The position numbers were made by a program, and so were the translations under genes. Positions 17,403 to 25,941 of a stretch of DNA of 64,000 nucleotides are shown piece by piece (the first letter of the stretch is position 1; the number at the start of each line of letters is the position of its first letter). Source of the stretch: CAYXDO01 sp964463485 (GTDB lineage Bacteria > Myxococcota > Kuafuiibacteriia > Kuafuiibacteriales > Kuafuiibacteriaceae); the NCBI GenBank assembly GCA_964463485.1, contig CAYXDO010000045.1:1-64000 (forward strand), read 5' to 3'. Below the pieces are notes generated by a model. It was not told where the DNA came from. It ran no database searches and saw nothing but the letters and a program-made list of their open reading frames with translations.

Positions 17403-17771
17403 ATGAACGTCCAAGACTCGCGCCTCTCACCCCTCAAGAACGCCCTCGCCCAAGCCACTTCAGCCGACTCCGAAGGCGGAGCTACCGTCACGCCGAACGA
17501 GCTCAAGCAACTCAAGGCCAAAGCCGCCAGCGGCCACGCCATCGCGGAAGCCGACATCAATCGACTCATGGAAGAAGTCACTCGCGATGGCGGACCCGCC
17601 AAGGACGAGTCACTCCGCGCCCTTCAGGAGATGAAGACCTCAGCCAACCAGGGAGGCCAGGCCTACTCGGACGCGCTCTCGACTACCCTCCAAGTCATCG
17701 ACACGGTCAACCCGGCCGCGTGGGGACGATGGCTGCTCGGCGGGTCCAAGCCTGGCTGCGGACTCTGGTAG
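17403..17771 (+). CDS. small protein behind a sigma54 promoter, unrecognised
   Basis: A 122-residue protein, mostly helix-forming, with no signal peptide. It has VTPNELKQLKAKAASGHAI, then AEADINRLMEEVTRDGG, Ala/Gln/Ser-rich helices, and a C-terminus with GGSKPGCGLW (one Cys). The ribosome site AAGGAG is well placed. No known family. Its promoter is of sigma54 type, and a sigma54 regulator lies about 1 kb upstream. A Ser/Gln-rich helical protein without a signal could be a secreted effector, a regulator or a structural component; the sequence does not decide. Confidence 0.75.
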   Translation: MNVQDSRLSPLKNALAQATSADSEGGATVTPNELKQLKAKAASGHAIAEADINRLMEEVTRDGGPAKDESLRALQEMKTSANQGGQAYSDALSTTLQVIDTVNPAAWGRWLLGGSKPGCGLW

Positions 17772-17815
17772 CCCAAACCGACCCCGAGAAATTTCGACCG
17801 AGTTGGAGGATCGCC

Positions 17816-18226
17816 ATGCAACCCAAGACGTCCAAGACCCTGCCCGTCGTCGCCCAAATCTTGAACGACCTGACGATCGTCCACGGAAAATGCGTGCTGC
17901 CCAAAGAGCGGATGGTGCACTGGGCCAAGACCCTGCGGCGTGACTTCGGCGGCGCCGAGCACCGAACCGTCTATCTCCAACTGGGAGGTTGGGCGCTCGA
18001 CCTGGCGACCAAGAAAGCGCCCGCGGCTCTCTCCTTGGCGACGCTCGCGAGCCTGTCGGCCGAAGTGAAGCAAAAACTCTTCTCGGACGGCAAGAAAGAA
18101 ACTCAGACCAACAAGCTCTTGGGTGGCCAGCCTCGGTTCGCTCCGCGCCCAGAAAAGGCCAGTCAGCAAACGGCCGGCGCCCCGACGCTCAAGGCCTTTC
18201 AGATGAGCGGGCTGCGATTTGCCTGA
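17816..18226 (+). CDS. small basic protein, second gene of the sigma54 unit
   Basis: A 136-residue protein behind TTGGAGGA. The first 85 residues look folded (VVAQILNDLTIVHGKCVLP, TVYLQLGGWALDLATKK). The C-terminal 50 are Lys/Gln/Pro-rich and probably disordered (KLFSDGKKETQTNKLLGGQ). No signal peptide or recognised domain. It lies 44 bp downstream of the 122-residue gene with no visible terminator between, so the two are likely co-transcribed from the sigma54 promoter. Confidence 0.72.
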   Translation: MQPKTSKTLPVVAQILNDLTIVHGKCVLPKERMVHWAKTLRRDFGGAEHRTVYLQLGGWALDLATKKAPAALSLATLASLSAEVKQKLFSDGKKETQTNKLLGGQPRFAPRPEKASQQTAGAPTLKAFQMSGLRFA

Positions 18227-18260
18227 GTCTGGGTCGCAAACCTGTGAATTTTGGGATCGG

Positions 18261-18345
18261 CGGAAAAACCACAGAGAGCACGGAGCCGAAGCCCACAAAG
18301 CACACAGATGACGAAATGAGAGTTCCTTCGTGCCCTCTGTGGTTT
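18261..18345. repeat. dispersed CCACAGAG repeat element, copy A
   Basis: This noncoding element starts CGGAAAAACCACAGAGAGCA, which also occurs exactly at 38214. AAACCACAGAG (18266-18276) pairs perfectly with CTCTGTGGTTT (18335-18345), so the element can fold into a hairpin with a 58-base loop. It lies between the small sigma54 genes and the end of the TSP3 gene, where it may also act as a terminator. The remainder of 18227-18427 shows nothing else. Confidence 0.75.
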
Positions 18346-18427
18346 CAGCATGTCACGAACCTCTGCGGACCTGTACTCCGAGCCTCCGCGGACCTCGGTG
18401 GTCTGTGAACCCGGAGGCTGTTGGACC

Positions 18428-21400
18428 TCAGCGACGGCGGCGGACGAGCATCCCCAGCAACAAAATCACGAGGCCCGGCAAGGATGCCTCGGGAGCGCGC
18501 ACGCAGCGACACCCTCCGCCGAACGCGACCACGTCGTCTTTGAACCCATCGCCGTTGACGTCCACGTCACAGACGTCCCCAACCGAATCACCATCGAGGT
18601 CGGCTTGTTCCGAGTTGGCTTCGTTCGGGCAATTGTCCGAGCTGTCGGGCACGCCGTCTCCGTCCAAGTCGGACGGAGGCACGTCGTCGGCCGGGTTGTT
18701 CGGATCACGCTCGCCTGGGTCGATTCGGCCGTTGTGGTCGACGTCCTCGACCCCGTCGGGCACGGTGCCGTCGTCGGTGTCCGGGTCGGTCGGATTCGTG
18801 TGCGTATTTGGGTCTGCGTCCGCAACGAAACCCGGGCCGGTGCCTGAGTAGGCCACGCCCGAATCGCTGGTGCCTCCAGGTACTCCGGGAGCGCTGGTCT
18901 CGACGCCGTCGACGATCCCATCTCCATCGGTGTCCGAGTTGCGAGGGTTGGTCGTGACACCATCGGTGCCCGGGCCGATCTCCTCGCCGTCTGCGATTCC
19001 ATCGTCGTCGGTGTCGGCATCCTTCGGGTCCGTATCGATCGTTGGATCGAAAGCCACGGGATCACCACCCGCCAGCTCGGGGCCGTCCTGCACGCCATCT
19101 CCGTCGGTGTCCGGATCCCGCGGGTCGGTACCGAGGGTCGTCTCGTCATCGTCGTCCAACCCATCGCCGTCGGTGTCTGCGTTCGGAGCCTCCGGGTCGA
19201 GATAGTTCGGAATGTTGTCTCCGTCTGAATCGCCCGTCCCGTCGGTGATGTCGGGGATCGTGTCCGCATCGGAGTCGGTGTCCAGATAGTTGGGGCTCGC
19301 GTCGTTGTCCACGTTGGCGCCGTGGGTCGTTCCGTCGCTGACTTCGACCGCCGTGGGGATGGTGTCGTTGTCGTCGTCCGGATCTCGCCAGTCCTTGGTC
19401 GGATCGTTGTCCGAGTTGTTGACGCTGCCTTCGGTCGCATCCGGAACCGTATCGTCGTCCGAGTCGGAATCCCACGCGTCGATCTCACCCGTCCCGTCGG
19501 TATTGACCGCGGTTCCCCCGTCGGTCTCGATGTAGTCGTTGATGCTGTCCCCATCCGAGTCTGGGTTGTTCGGATTGGTACCGATGCTCGCCTCCACGGT
19601 GTCGAGCAACCCATCGCCGTCGGAGTCACCTGGCGTCAGATCAGGGTCGAGGTAGTTGGGTACGCCGTCATTGTCGCCGTCACCCGTGCCCTCGGTCTGA
19701 TCGGGGAGAGTATCGGCGTCGGAGTCGGTATCGAGGTAGTTGGGGTTCGTATCGCCATCGACGTTGGGTCCATGAACGGTGCCGTCGGCGACTTCGGTGG
19801 CGGTCGGAATCGAGTCGTTGTCGTCGTCCGGATCCCGCCAATTGGGGCTGTCGGTGCCATCGGTATTGATCGTGCCGCCCTCGGTTGCGTCGGGCACGGT
19901 GTCGTCGTCCGAGTCGGTGTCGCGCGCATCGATGGGTCCGTTTCCGTCGGTGTTGATCGCGGTCCCGCCGTTGGTCTCGACATAGTCGTTGATGCCATCA
20001 CCGTCCGAGTCGGGGTTGTCGAAGAACGTCCCGATGGTGGTCTCGTTGGTGTTGGTCAACCCGTCGCCGTCGAGGTCTCCATTTGGATCGAGCTCGACGG
20101 GGTCGAGGTAGTTCGGGATCCCGTCGCCGTCGAGGTCCCCTCGAAGCTCCACGGCGTCGAGCTTTCCGTCACCGTCCGAGTCGGTATCGACGCGATTTCT
20201 TCGGCCATTGGTATTGACGTCGTGGCCGTAGGTCACGCCATCGAGCTCTTCAGTGGCCGTGGGAATCGTGTCTTGGTCGTCATCGGTGTCGCGGAAATCC
20301 GGGGACCCGTCCGCGTCGGTCTGGACGTTGCCTTCGAGCGCGTCGAGGACCGTGTCGTCGTCGGAATCGGTATCGAGTGCGTCGATTTGTCCGTTGCCGT
20401 CGGTGTTGACTCGGGTGCCTCCGTTCGACTCCACGAAGTCATCGATGGTGTCCGTATCGGTGTCCGGGTTGTTGGGATTCGTGCCGAGCTCACAGCGCTC
20501 CACGTGATCCGGTACTCGGTCGCCGTCGCTGTCACCGAGGGGTCGGACGATGATTTGAAACTCGGACGAGACGGCGCGCTCGACCCATACGAAGGTGTCG
20601 AGGAAGGAGTCGTTGCCTTTGCTGGTGGCTTGAAAGTTCCCCCAGGCGCGGGCGTTGGCGTTCGCGGTGGTGGCGGCGGCGTAAGCGCCCGAGCTAAGGC
20701 CGTTGGGCCCCGACGTCTCCACGCCGAATTGGTTGTTGGGCATGCGAATGTCCGTGGACTGGACCAGGTTGTCGTTCCAGAACATGTTGAGCGGGACGGA
20801 ATCGAGGTTCGGTCGCACGCGGAAGAGTCGCATTCCCGGATAGATCGTCTCCACGTCGTACGCGATGAAATGAAACTCACCCGCGGAGAGTGCTACACTG
20901 CAGTCGTAGGTTCCGACCGGAATGACAGCGCCCCCTGGGTTCGTGCCGTTCCAATCGACGCGGTTCTCACCGACCACGGCTTGTCCGACCAAGAACAAGT
21001 CTTCGGGCTCGACGAGGTTGTAGAACCCATCTCCGTTCAGGTCGCACATGATTTGGTACGTCGTGTCCACGTTGCTGTCGAAAATGAAGGTGAGCGTGCT
21101 CTGCTGGGGAACGACCTCGTTGCAGCCTAGGTAGCCCGAGGTGACTCTCGGATTGGTCACGACGGGCGTGATGGTGCTGTAGGTCGCGAGCTCCGGCGGG
21201 CTGAGATAGAGCGGATGGGCGAAGGTGACCGTGTTGCCGGCCGCGGGCACGCTGCGCCCCGCGTAAACTCCGTCGACGCCCGTCGAGTTCGAGTTGATGT
21301 GATATTCGAACCCAGCGAACCCTTCGACCCGCATCTCGATGACGGCGGTGATTCCGGGCGCACCACCGGGAACGACCGCGTAAAAGCTCCCGTTCAACGC

Positions 21401-21880
21401 CTCAGTATAACTCTGGGCATTGAACGACCAGTCATACGAGAACACCCGTCCGAGCTTCTCGACGCCCCCGCCCACCGAAGTGTCGACGACTGCGACATCC
21501 CAAGCGAGCACGGGCGGAGCGTCCACGCCCGTCTCCAACACGAGCGCGTACGGCCCTGGTCGACCGGCCGTCGGCGTAATCACCGAGGCGTCCGGAAACA
21601 GACCCAGGAAGGCTCCGTTCGGGTCGTAAACGTAAACCGAAGCCGCGACCAACCCACCAACCTGGTTCACCGCGTAGCCGGTCCACGTGATCACCTCGAC
21701 GGTGGGATCGACGACATCGGCGAAGATCACCGTGTCCGTCGCGAGCCGCTGCTCGCCGCCGAGACCCTCGGCGCAAACCGGCGTGGCCCGTAGGCCCGTC
21801 CACAGACCCAGGGAGACGAGCGCGATGCTCTTGGCGGCCTTCGTGATCATGTTCTCGTTCTTACTCGTTCGAGCCCGCAT
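18428..21880 (-). CDS. giant thrombospondin type 3 repeat surface protein, MYXO-CTERM-like tail
   Basis: The 1,150-residue protein has a signal peptide (TKAAKSIALVSLGLWTGLRA). An N-terminal half of about 440 residues is beta-rich, with no catalytic motif. About 640 residues of Ca2+-binding Asp-rich type 3 repeats follow (units like DSDGDGINDYVET, DTDSDADTLPDQ). The tail has GGGCRCV, a hydrophobic helix and RRRR, resembling the MYXO-CTERM sorting signal, which suggests C-terminal anchoring at the cell surface. The repeats form a higher-order period of about 150 residues. GGAGG precedes ATG 21880, which overlaps the end of the OmpA-like gene by 20 bp; 21850 is an alternative start. Likely a rigid calcium-stabilised stalk or adhesin. 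Confidence 0.9.
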   Translation of the reverse strand: MRARTSKNENMITKAAKSIALVSLGLWTGLRATPVCAEGLGGEQRLATDTVIFADVVDPTVEVITWTGYAVNQVGGLVAASVYVYDPNGAFLGLFPDASVITPTAGRPGPYALVLETGVDAPPVLAWDVAVVDTSVGGGVEKLGRVFSYDWSFNAQSYTEALNGSFYAVVPGGAPGITAVIEMRVEGFAGFEYHINSNSTGVDGVYAGRSVPAAGNTVTFAHPLYLSPPELATYSTITPVVTNPRVTSGYLGCNEVVPQQSTLTFIFDSNVDTTYQIMCDLNGDGFYNLVEPEDLFLVGQAVVGENRVDWNGTNPGGAVIPVGTYDCSVALSAGEFHFIAYDVETIYPGMRLFRVRPNLDSVPLNMFWNDNLVQSTDIRMPNNQFGVETSGPNGLSSGAYAAATTANANARAWGNFQATSKGNDSFLDTFVWVERAVSSEFQIIVRPLGDSDGDRVPDHVERCELGTNPNNPDTDTDTIDDFVESNGGTRVNTDGNGQIDALDTDSDDDTVLDALEGNVQTDADGSPDFRDTDDDQDTIPTATEELDGVTYGHDVNTNGRRNRVDTDSDGDGKLDAVELRGDLDGDGIPNYLDPVELDPNGDLDGDGLTNTNETTIGTFFDNPDSDGDGINDYVETNGGTAINTDGNGPIDARDTDSDDDTVPDATEGGTINTDGTDSPNWRDPDDDNDSIPTATEVADGTVHGPNVDGDTNPNYLDTDSDADTLPDQTEGTGDGDNDGVPNYLDPDLTPGDSDGDGLLDTVEASIGTNPNNPDSDGDSINDYIETDGGTAVNTDGTGEIDAWDSDSDDDTVPDATEGSVNNSDNDPTKDWRDPDDDNDTIPTAVEVSDGTTHGANVDNDASPNYLDTDSDADTIPDITDGTGDSDGDNIPNYLDPEAPNADTDGDGLDDDDETTLGTDPRDPDTDGDGVQDGPELAGGDPVAFDPTIDTDPKDADTDDDGIADGEEIGPGTDGVTTNPRNSDTDGDGIVDGVETSAPGVPGGTSDSGVAYSGTGPGFVADADPNTHTNPTDPDTDDGTVPDGVEDVDHNGRIDPGERDPNNPADDVPPSDLDGDGVPDSSDNCPNEANSEQADLDGDSVGDVCDVDVNGDGFKDDVVAFGGGCRCVRAPEASLPGLVILLLGMLVRRRR
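19130..20485 (-). repeat. three long (about 450 bp) superrepeats in the TSP3 gene
   Basis: A marker motif (Gly-Thr-x-x-x-Asn/Asp-Pro-Asp followed by Asp-rich repeats) recurs near 20481, 20029, 19580 and 19130, a spacing of 449-452 bp. Each 150-residue block carries the same order: ETNGGTAINTDG-type, DSDDDTVPDATEG-type, WRDPDDDND-type and PNYLDTDSDAD-type units. This points to block duplication, not just short-unit slippage. Confidence 0.8.
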
Positions 21881-23783
21881 CGGGCACCTCCAAAACGCGA
21901 CCCGTCGATTGGACCGCTCGCTGCTCTTGGATCCGGAACTCCACTCGCCGGTTCTTGGCTCGGCCGGCCGCCGACTTGTTGTTGGCGATCGGCTTGGTCT
22001 CGCCGTAACCCGCCGACTTCAGCCGGGGCGACTCGACCCCGCCCTTCTTGACCAGATAATCACGAACTGACTTGGCCCGACGCTCGGAGAGCTCGAGGTT
22101 GTAGTCGTCTGGCCCCTCCCAGTCGGTGTGACCTTCGACTTCGACCAACGCAATCTCCGGATGGGCCCGAAGCACCGCAGCCACGTTGTCCAAGAGCTTG
22201 AACGACTTCGACAGGATCTTGTCGCTGTCGGTCTGGAAGAAGACCTTGTCGAGGATCTCGAGCCTCTCGGAGCTGATGATCACGAGCTGCTTCTCCTTGC
22301 AACCGCGGTTCTTCGGCGAACCCGGCTCGTCAGGACAGTTGTCCAAGCGGTCCACGACCGTGTCTCCGTCGCGGTCCTCGTCCGGACAGCCCTTGTTTTC
22401 GATCGGCCCTGGGTCGAAGGGACAGCCGTCATCCGGATCGAGCGTCTTGTCCTGGTCGTTGTCGGGGTCCGGGCACCCGTCCTCGTCCTGGAATTGGTCG
22501 AAGTCCTCGGGATCGTCCGGGCACTTGTCCACGCTGTCCAACAAACCATCGCCGTCGCGGTCCTTCTGAGGACAGCCTTTGTTCTCCTTGGGCCCTGGTT
22601 CGAGCGGACACTCGTCGTCGACATCGAGGACCTTGTCTTTATCGTTATCCGGATCCGGCACGCCGTCCTCGTCCTCGAAGGTGTCGCGATCTTCTGGATC
22701 GAGCGGCGCGCCGTCTTTGACGTCGAGGACCAGGTCTTTGTCGTTGTCGGGTTCCGGACAGCCGTCTTCGTCTTCGAATTCGTCGGGATCTTCGGGGTCG
22801 TCTGGACACTGATCGACTGAATCCACGAGGCCGTCGCCATCGCGATCCTCTTCGTGGCGCGAAAAACGAGCTCCGAAAAAGACGCGCCAGTCCGGCGTCC
22901 CGTACCCTTGCTGCATGCCGAACCCGGCGCCGGCCATGGCGATCAGCGGGCCTACGATTTCGTAGGAAGCGCCGGTCATGAGCTCGAGGTAAGTTTGATT
23001 GTCGGCGCCCGGAAACGCACTCACAGCGCCTGCCATCGAGAAGGTGAGATCGAGCTCGAGCGGCGGTCCTCGAACTTCCTTGAAGCGCAGACCCATGCCA
23101 AGACGCCCGAAGAGCTCGTCCTCGACCTTGAGATTCAAGGCGTCGGTCTCGTCTCGCATTTGATAGCCCGCTTCGAGGCCGGCCCGAAACAAGCCGAACG
23201 CGCGGGCGATCGCCAGACCTGGAGCGAACGAGACGCCGTTCTGCCCGAAGTAGTTGTCTGCGCTGGCGGTCGGGAACTGCAAGCTCGGAATCAACGCCAG
23301 CTCCAGGCCCTGGTCGCGCTGGCTCAAGATTCGGATCTTGGGTACCACTCGAACGGAAGCCACCCCGAAGCTCGACAACTGCTGGAGTTGCCCGACCACC
23401 GCGTCGCTGTCCTCGGGCCGCGACTGGCTCAAGACGAGCGGAAGGTCGAGGCCGAGCTGCACCCAGTCGAACAACGCGATCGCGAACATCAAGCTCCCGC
23501 CGAGGCGATCTTGGACGAGCGAGCCCAAACGATCGCCGCTGTCCTTCGATTGCAGCGTGAGCGGGTCATTCGCATTCCCCAACCAAAGTCCCACGTCCCA
23601 GGCCAAGTGCCGCGGCACCCCGGCCCACTCGACGCCAAGGAGTCCCTCCCGATCGATCGAGAACAGGAGCCGCTCGACCGAAAAAGTCTGAGGCTCGACT
23701 GCCTGGGCCGCCGCGGCGGGAACACCGAGGACCGGTCCAAAAAGCAGCGCCGCAAAAAGGGCGTGCTGCACACGTGGTGTCAT
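21861..23783 (-). CDS. OmpA-family protein with TSP3 repeats
   Basis: This 640-residue outer-membrane protein has a signal peptide (MTPRVQHALFAALLFGPVLG) and a beta-barrel-like region (about 30-340). A run of Asp-rich type 3 repeats follows (about 345-515; DRDGDGLVDSVDQCPDDPED and DPDNDKDKVLDVDDECP type). The C-terminal OmpA peptidoglycan-binding domain has VEVEGHTDWEGPDDYNLELS and RAKNRRVEFRI. It tethers the outer membrane to the wall, with the repeats as a calcium-binding spacer. The frame is open to 24308, but that part is antisense to another gene. GTG 23801 is an alternative start, better spaced from GGAGG at 23810-23814. The downstream TSP3 gene overlaps its end. Confidence 0.93.
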   Translation of the reverse strand: MTPRVQHALFAALLFGPVLGVPAAAAQAVEPQTFSVERLLFSIDREGLLGVEWAGVPRHLAWDVGLWLGNANDPLTLQSKDSGDRLGSLVQDRLGGSLMFAIALFDWVQLGLDLPLVLSQSRPEDSDAVVGQLQQLSSFGVASVRVVPKIRILSQRDQGLELALIPSLQFPTASADNYFGQNGVSFAPGLAIARAFGLFRAGLEAGYQMRDETDALNLKVEDELFGRLGMGLRFKEVRGPPLELDLTFSMAGAVSAFPGADNQTYLELMTGASYEIVGPLIAMAGAGFGMQQGYGTPDWRVFFGARFSRHEEDRDGDGLVDSVDQCPDDPEDPDEFEDEDGCPEPDNDKDLVLDVKDGAPLDPEDRDTFEDEDGVPDPDNDKDKVLDVDDECPLEPGPKENKGCPQKDRDGDGLLDSVDKCPDDPEDFDQFQDEDGCPDPDNDQDKTLDPDDGCPFDPGPIENKGCPDEDRDGDTVVDRLDNCPDEPGSPKNRGCKEKQLVIISSERLEILDKVFFQTDSDKILSKSFKLLDNVAAVLRAHPEIALVEVEGHTDWEGPDDYNLELSERRAKSVRDYLVKKGGVESPRLKSAGYGETKPIANNKSAAGRAKNRRVEFRIQEQRAVQSTGRVLEVPDAGSNE

Positions 23784-23907
23784 GGCCGCGCGGAGACACA
23801 CCAGGGTCCCACCTCCGGTCAAATGCGAAGCGAGCGGCCTCGATCCCTGTCGTAAGCAAAAACACTCAGCCTCGACCTGAAGTCGACTCCGAGCGAAGCT
23901 CCCGGGC

Positions 23908-24405
23908 ATGTCGCTTCCACGGCTGACTCGCCGGACCCTCGTCGGCGGCGCCGCTGTCGCCGCGCTCGGCGTGACGACCGGAGCTTGGATCCTCACCCGT
24001 CGAGCGGCCGGACATTCGGCCCTGTCCGAACGCCAACTCAGGACCGCCGCCGCGCTCGCCGAGACCGCGCTGGCTGTGCCGCCCAACAAGGCCACAGAGC
24101 TCGCCGACAAGTTCGACGCCTTCATCGCCACCGAACCCATCGCGCGCGCCACCGAAGCCAAACAGGCGCTGCTCCTCCTCGAGCTCGGGCCGTTGGTCCT
24201 CGAACGAGCTCTCACCACCTTCGCCGGGCTCGACCCAGACGCGCGCGAACGACACTTCACCGAAAAGTGGATGACCCATGAGAGTGAGCTCAGACGCCAA
24301 GTCTCCATCGGCCTCTTGCGATTCTTCCAGCTCGTCTACTTCGACGACCCAGACTCATGGGTCGAGATCGGCTACCCAGGCCCGTCGCTGAGAGTCACTC
24401 CATGA
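23908..24405 (+). CDS. Tat-exported small subunit, gluconate 2-dehydrogenase subunit 3-like
   Basis: A 165-residue protein beginning with a twin-arginine signal (LTRRTLVGGAAVAALGVTTG), so it is exported folded. The helical body ends in FQLVYFDDPDSWVEIGYPGP, matching the small-subunit family (DUF1955/Gluconate_2-dh3-like) that accompanies FAD-dependent dehydrogenases; the name is from memory of the motif. The large GMC subunit begins 13 bp after its stop. The two probably form an exported oxidoreductase, with the small subunit carrying the Tat signal for both. Confidence 0.7.
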   Translation: MSLPRLTRRTLVGGAAVAALGVTTGAWILTRRAAGHSALSERQLRTAAALAETALAVPPNKATELADKFDAFIATEPIARATEAKQALLLLELGPLVLERALTTFAGLDPDARERHFTEKWMTHESELRRQVSIGLLRFFQLVYFDDPDSWVEIGYPGPSLRVTP

Positions 24406-24418
24406 CCGAGGCACATTC

Positions 24419-25939
24419 ATGACCTCGGCCGTCGACATCAGTACGATCAGCCAACACGAGCTCTCGACCGACGTGCTGGTCATCGGCTCCGGAGCCGGAG
24501 GTGCGACCGCCGCCCGCGTGCTCGCAGAGGCCGGACGCGAAGTCGTCGTGATCGAAGAAGGACGCGACCTCACCGGCTCCGCGCTCACTCAGCGCGACGG
24601 CCCCATGTACGACCAGCTCTACATGGATCGGGGCGGTCGCATGACGAGCGACCACGGCGTCCACGTCCTTCAAGCGCGCGTCCTCGGCGGCGGCCCCGTG
24701 ATCAACGCCGGGGACGTCGTGCCCATCACCGACGCGGTGCTCGAACACTGGGTCCACTCTCACGGCCTCACCACGTTCACTTCCGAGAACCTCGAGCCCT
24801 ACCGGCAGAAGGCGCTCCTGGACCTTTCGGCCTCACGAATTCCTGAGGAGTCCGTCAATCGAGCCAATCTCCTGTTGAGAGTAGGTGCCGAAAAAATCGG
24901 AGTACACGGCGAAGTCATGCTGCACAACCGGGTGGGTTGCGCGGGCCTCGGAACGTGCCTGATCGGCTGCCCGCTCGGCGCCAAGCAGGGACCCCGGCAA
25001 GTCTCCATTCCGGCCGCGATGAACAAAGGCGCGCGCGTTTATACGCGGGCACGCGCCGCCCGAATCTCCGACTTCACGAGACCCCAAAAACGAGTCGTCG
25101 TGCGCGCCCTCGACTCGTTGGGCTACCGAGAGACTGGCGAGAAGGTCATTCGCGCGCGGACGGTCGTCGTCGCGGCCAACGCCGTCGCCACGCCGGAGCT
25201 CTTACTCAGGTCCGGCATGCCTAACCCGCACATCGGCCGAGGACTCATGCTTCAGCCGCAGCTACCTATCGTGGCGATCTTCGACGAACCCATCGATGCT
25301 TTTCGCGGAATTCCACAGAGCTTTGCCATTACGGAGTTCGAACAAATCGAAGCAGCCACGGGCCTCGGAGGCTTTCGGATCGAAGGGATCATGGGCACGC
25401 CGGGCATCGTCGCCTCGCTCCTGCCGTTCATCGGCAAGCGCGGGAGGGAGATGATGGCGCGCTACCGCCACCTCGCCGCTTCGCTGTTGCTGGTGCCTGA
25501 TAGCCCGAGCGGTTCGGTGCGCGTCGAACGTGAGCGGCTGCGCATCGACTACGCAGAGACCGAAGACCACAAGGCGCGCACCCTGAAAGCGGCGAACGTG
25601 GCCGCGCGCGCGTACCTCGCGGCCGGTGCACAAAAGGTCATCGTGCCCGTCGTTCCTGCCGTGGAAATCAGCTCGGAGCGAGATCTGAAGGCGATCGAGT
25701 CCATGTCGCTCCGGCCTGCGTCGGCACCATTTCTGAGCGCACATCAGCAAGGCACGGTGAAGATGGCACCCTCGCCGAAGACCGGCGCCGCCAGCGTCGA
25801 TGGCCTGGTCTTTGGAAGCGATCGGGTGTTCGTGGTGGACTCGTCGCTCTTCCCATCGAGCGCTTCGAGCCACACCATGGCGCCGATCATCACGGTGGCG
25901 AGGATGCTGGCCGAACGAATCGCGGCCTTGCCGCCGTAA
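24419..25939 (+). CDS. GMC-family FAD-dependent oxidoreductase
   Basis: The 506-residue enzyme has an FAD-binding Rossmann motif (GSGAGG, residues 23-28), a Cys-rich segment (GCAGLGTCLIGCPLGAK) typical of the long-chain alcohol/cholesterol oxidase-like branch, and a C-terminal GMC signature (SAHQQGTVKM, then VFVVDSSLFPSSASSHTMAP). It oxidises an alcohol group using FAD; the substrate is not evident. It has no signal of its own and probably travels with the Tat subunit encoded 13 bp upstream. The stop codon lies 2 bp from that of the convergent lipoprotein gene. Confidence 0.9.
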   Translation: MTSAVDISTISQHELSTDVLVIGSGAGGATAARVLAEAGREVVVIEEGRDLTGSALTQRDGPMYDQLYMDRGGRMTSDHGVHVLQARVLGGGPVINAGDVVPITDAVLEHWVHSHGLTTFTSENLEPYRQKALLDLSASRIPEESVNRANLLLRVGAEKIGVHGEVMLHNRVGCAGLGTCLIGCPLGAKQGPRQVSIPAAMNKGARVYTRARAARISDFTRPQKRVVVRALDSLGYRETGEKVIRARTVVVAANAVATPELLLRSGMPNPHIGRGLMLQPQLPIVAIFDEPIDAFRGIPQSFAITEFEQIEAATGLGGFRIEGIMGTPGIVASLLPFIGKRGREMMARYRHLAASLLLVPDSPSGSVRVERERLRIDYAETEDHKARTLKAANVAARAYLAAGAQKVIVPVVPAVEISSERDLKAIESMSLRPASAPFLSAHQQGTVKMAPSPKTGAASVDGLVFGSDRVFVVDSSLFPSSASSHTMAPIITVARMLAERIAALPP

Positions 25940-25941
25940 GA

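Noticed and set aside
18428..20540. CRISPR-like regular repeats
   Set aside because: The repeats are in-frame protein repeats without unique spacers of constant length.
19322..21130. 602-residue plus-strand frame opposite the TSP3 repeats
   Set aside because: It is the complement of Asp-rich repeats (Val/Gly/Arg-rich); the minus strand has signal, calcium repeats and a sorting tail.
23784..24308. N-terminal extension of the OmpA-like frame
   Set aside because: It overlaps the Tat-exported gene on the other strand, and a signal peptide starts at 23783.
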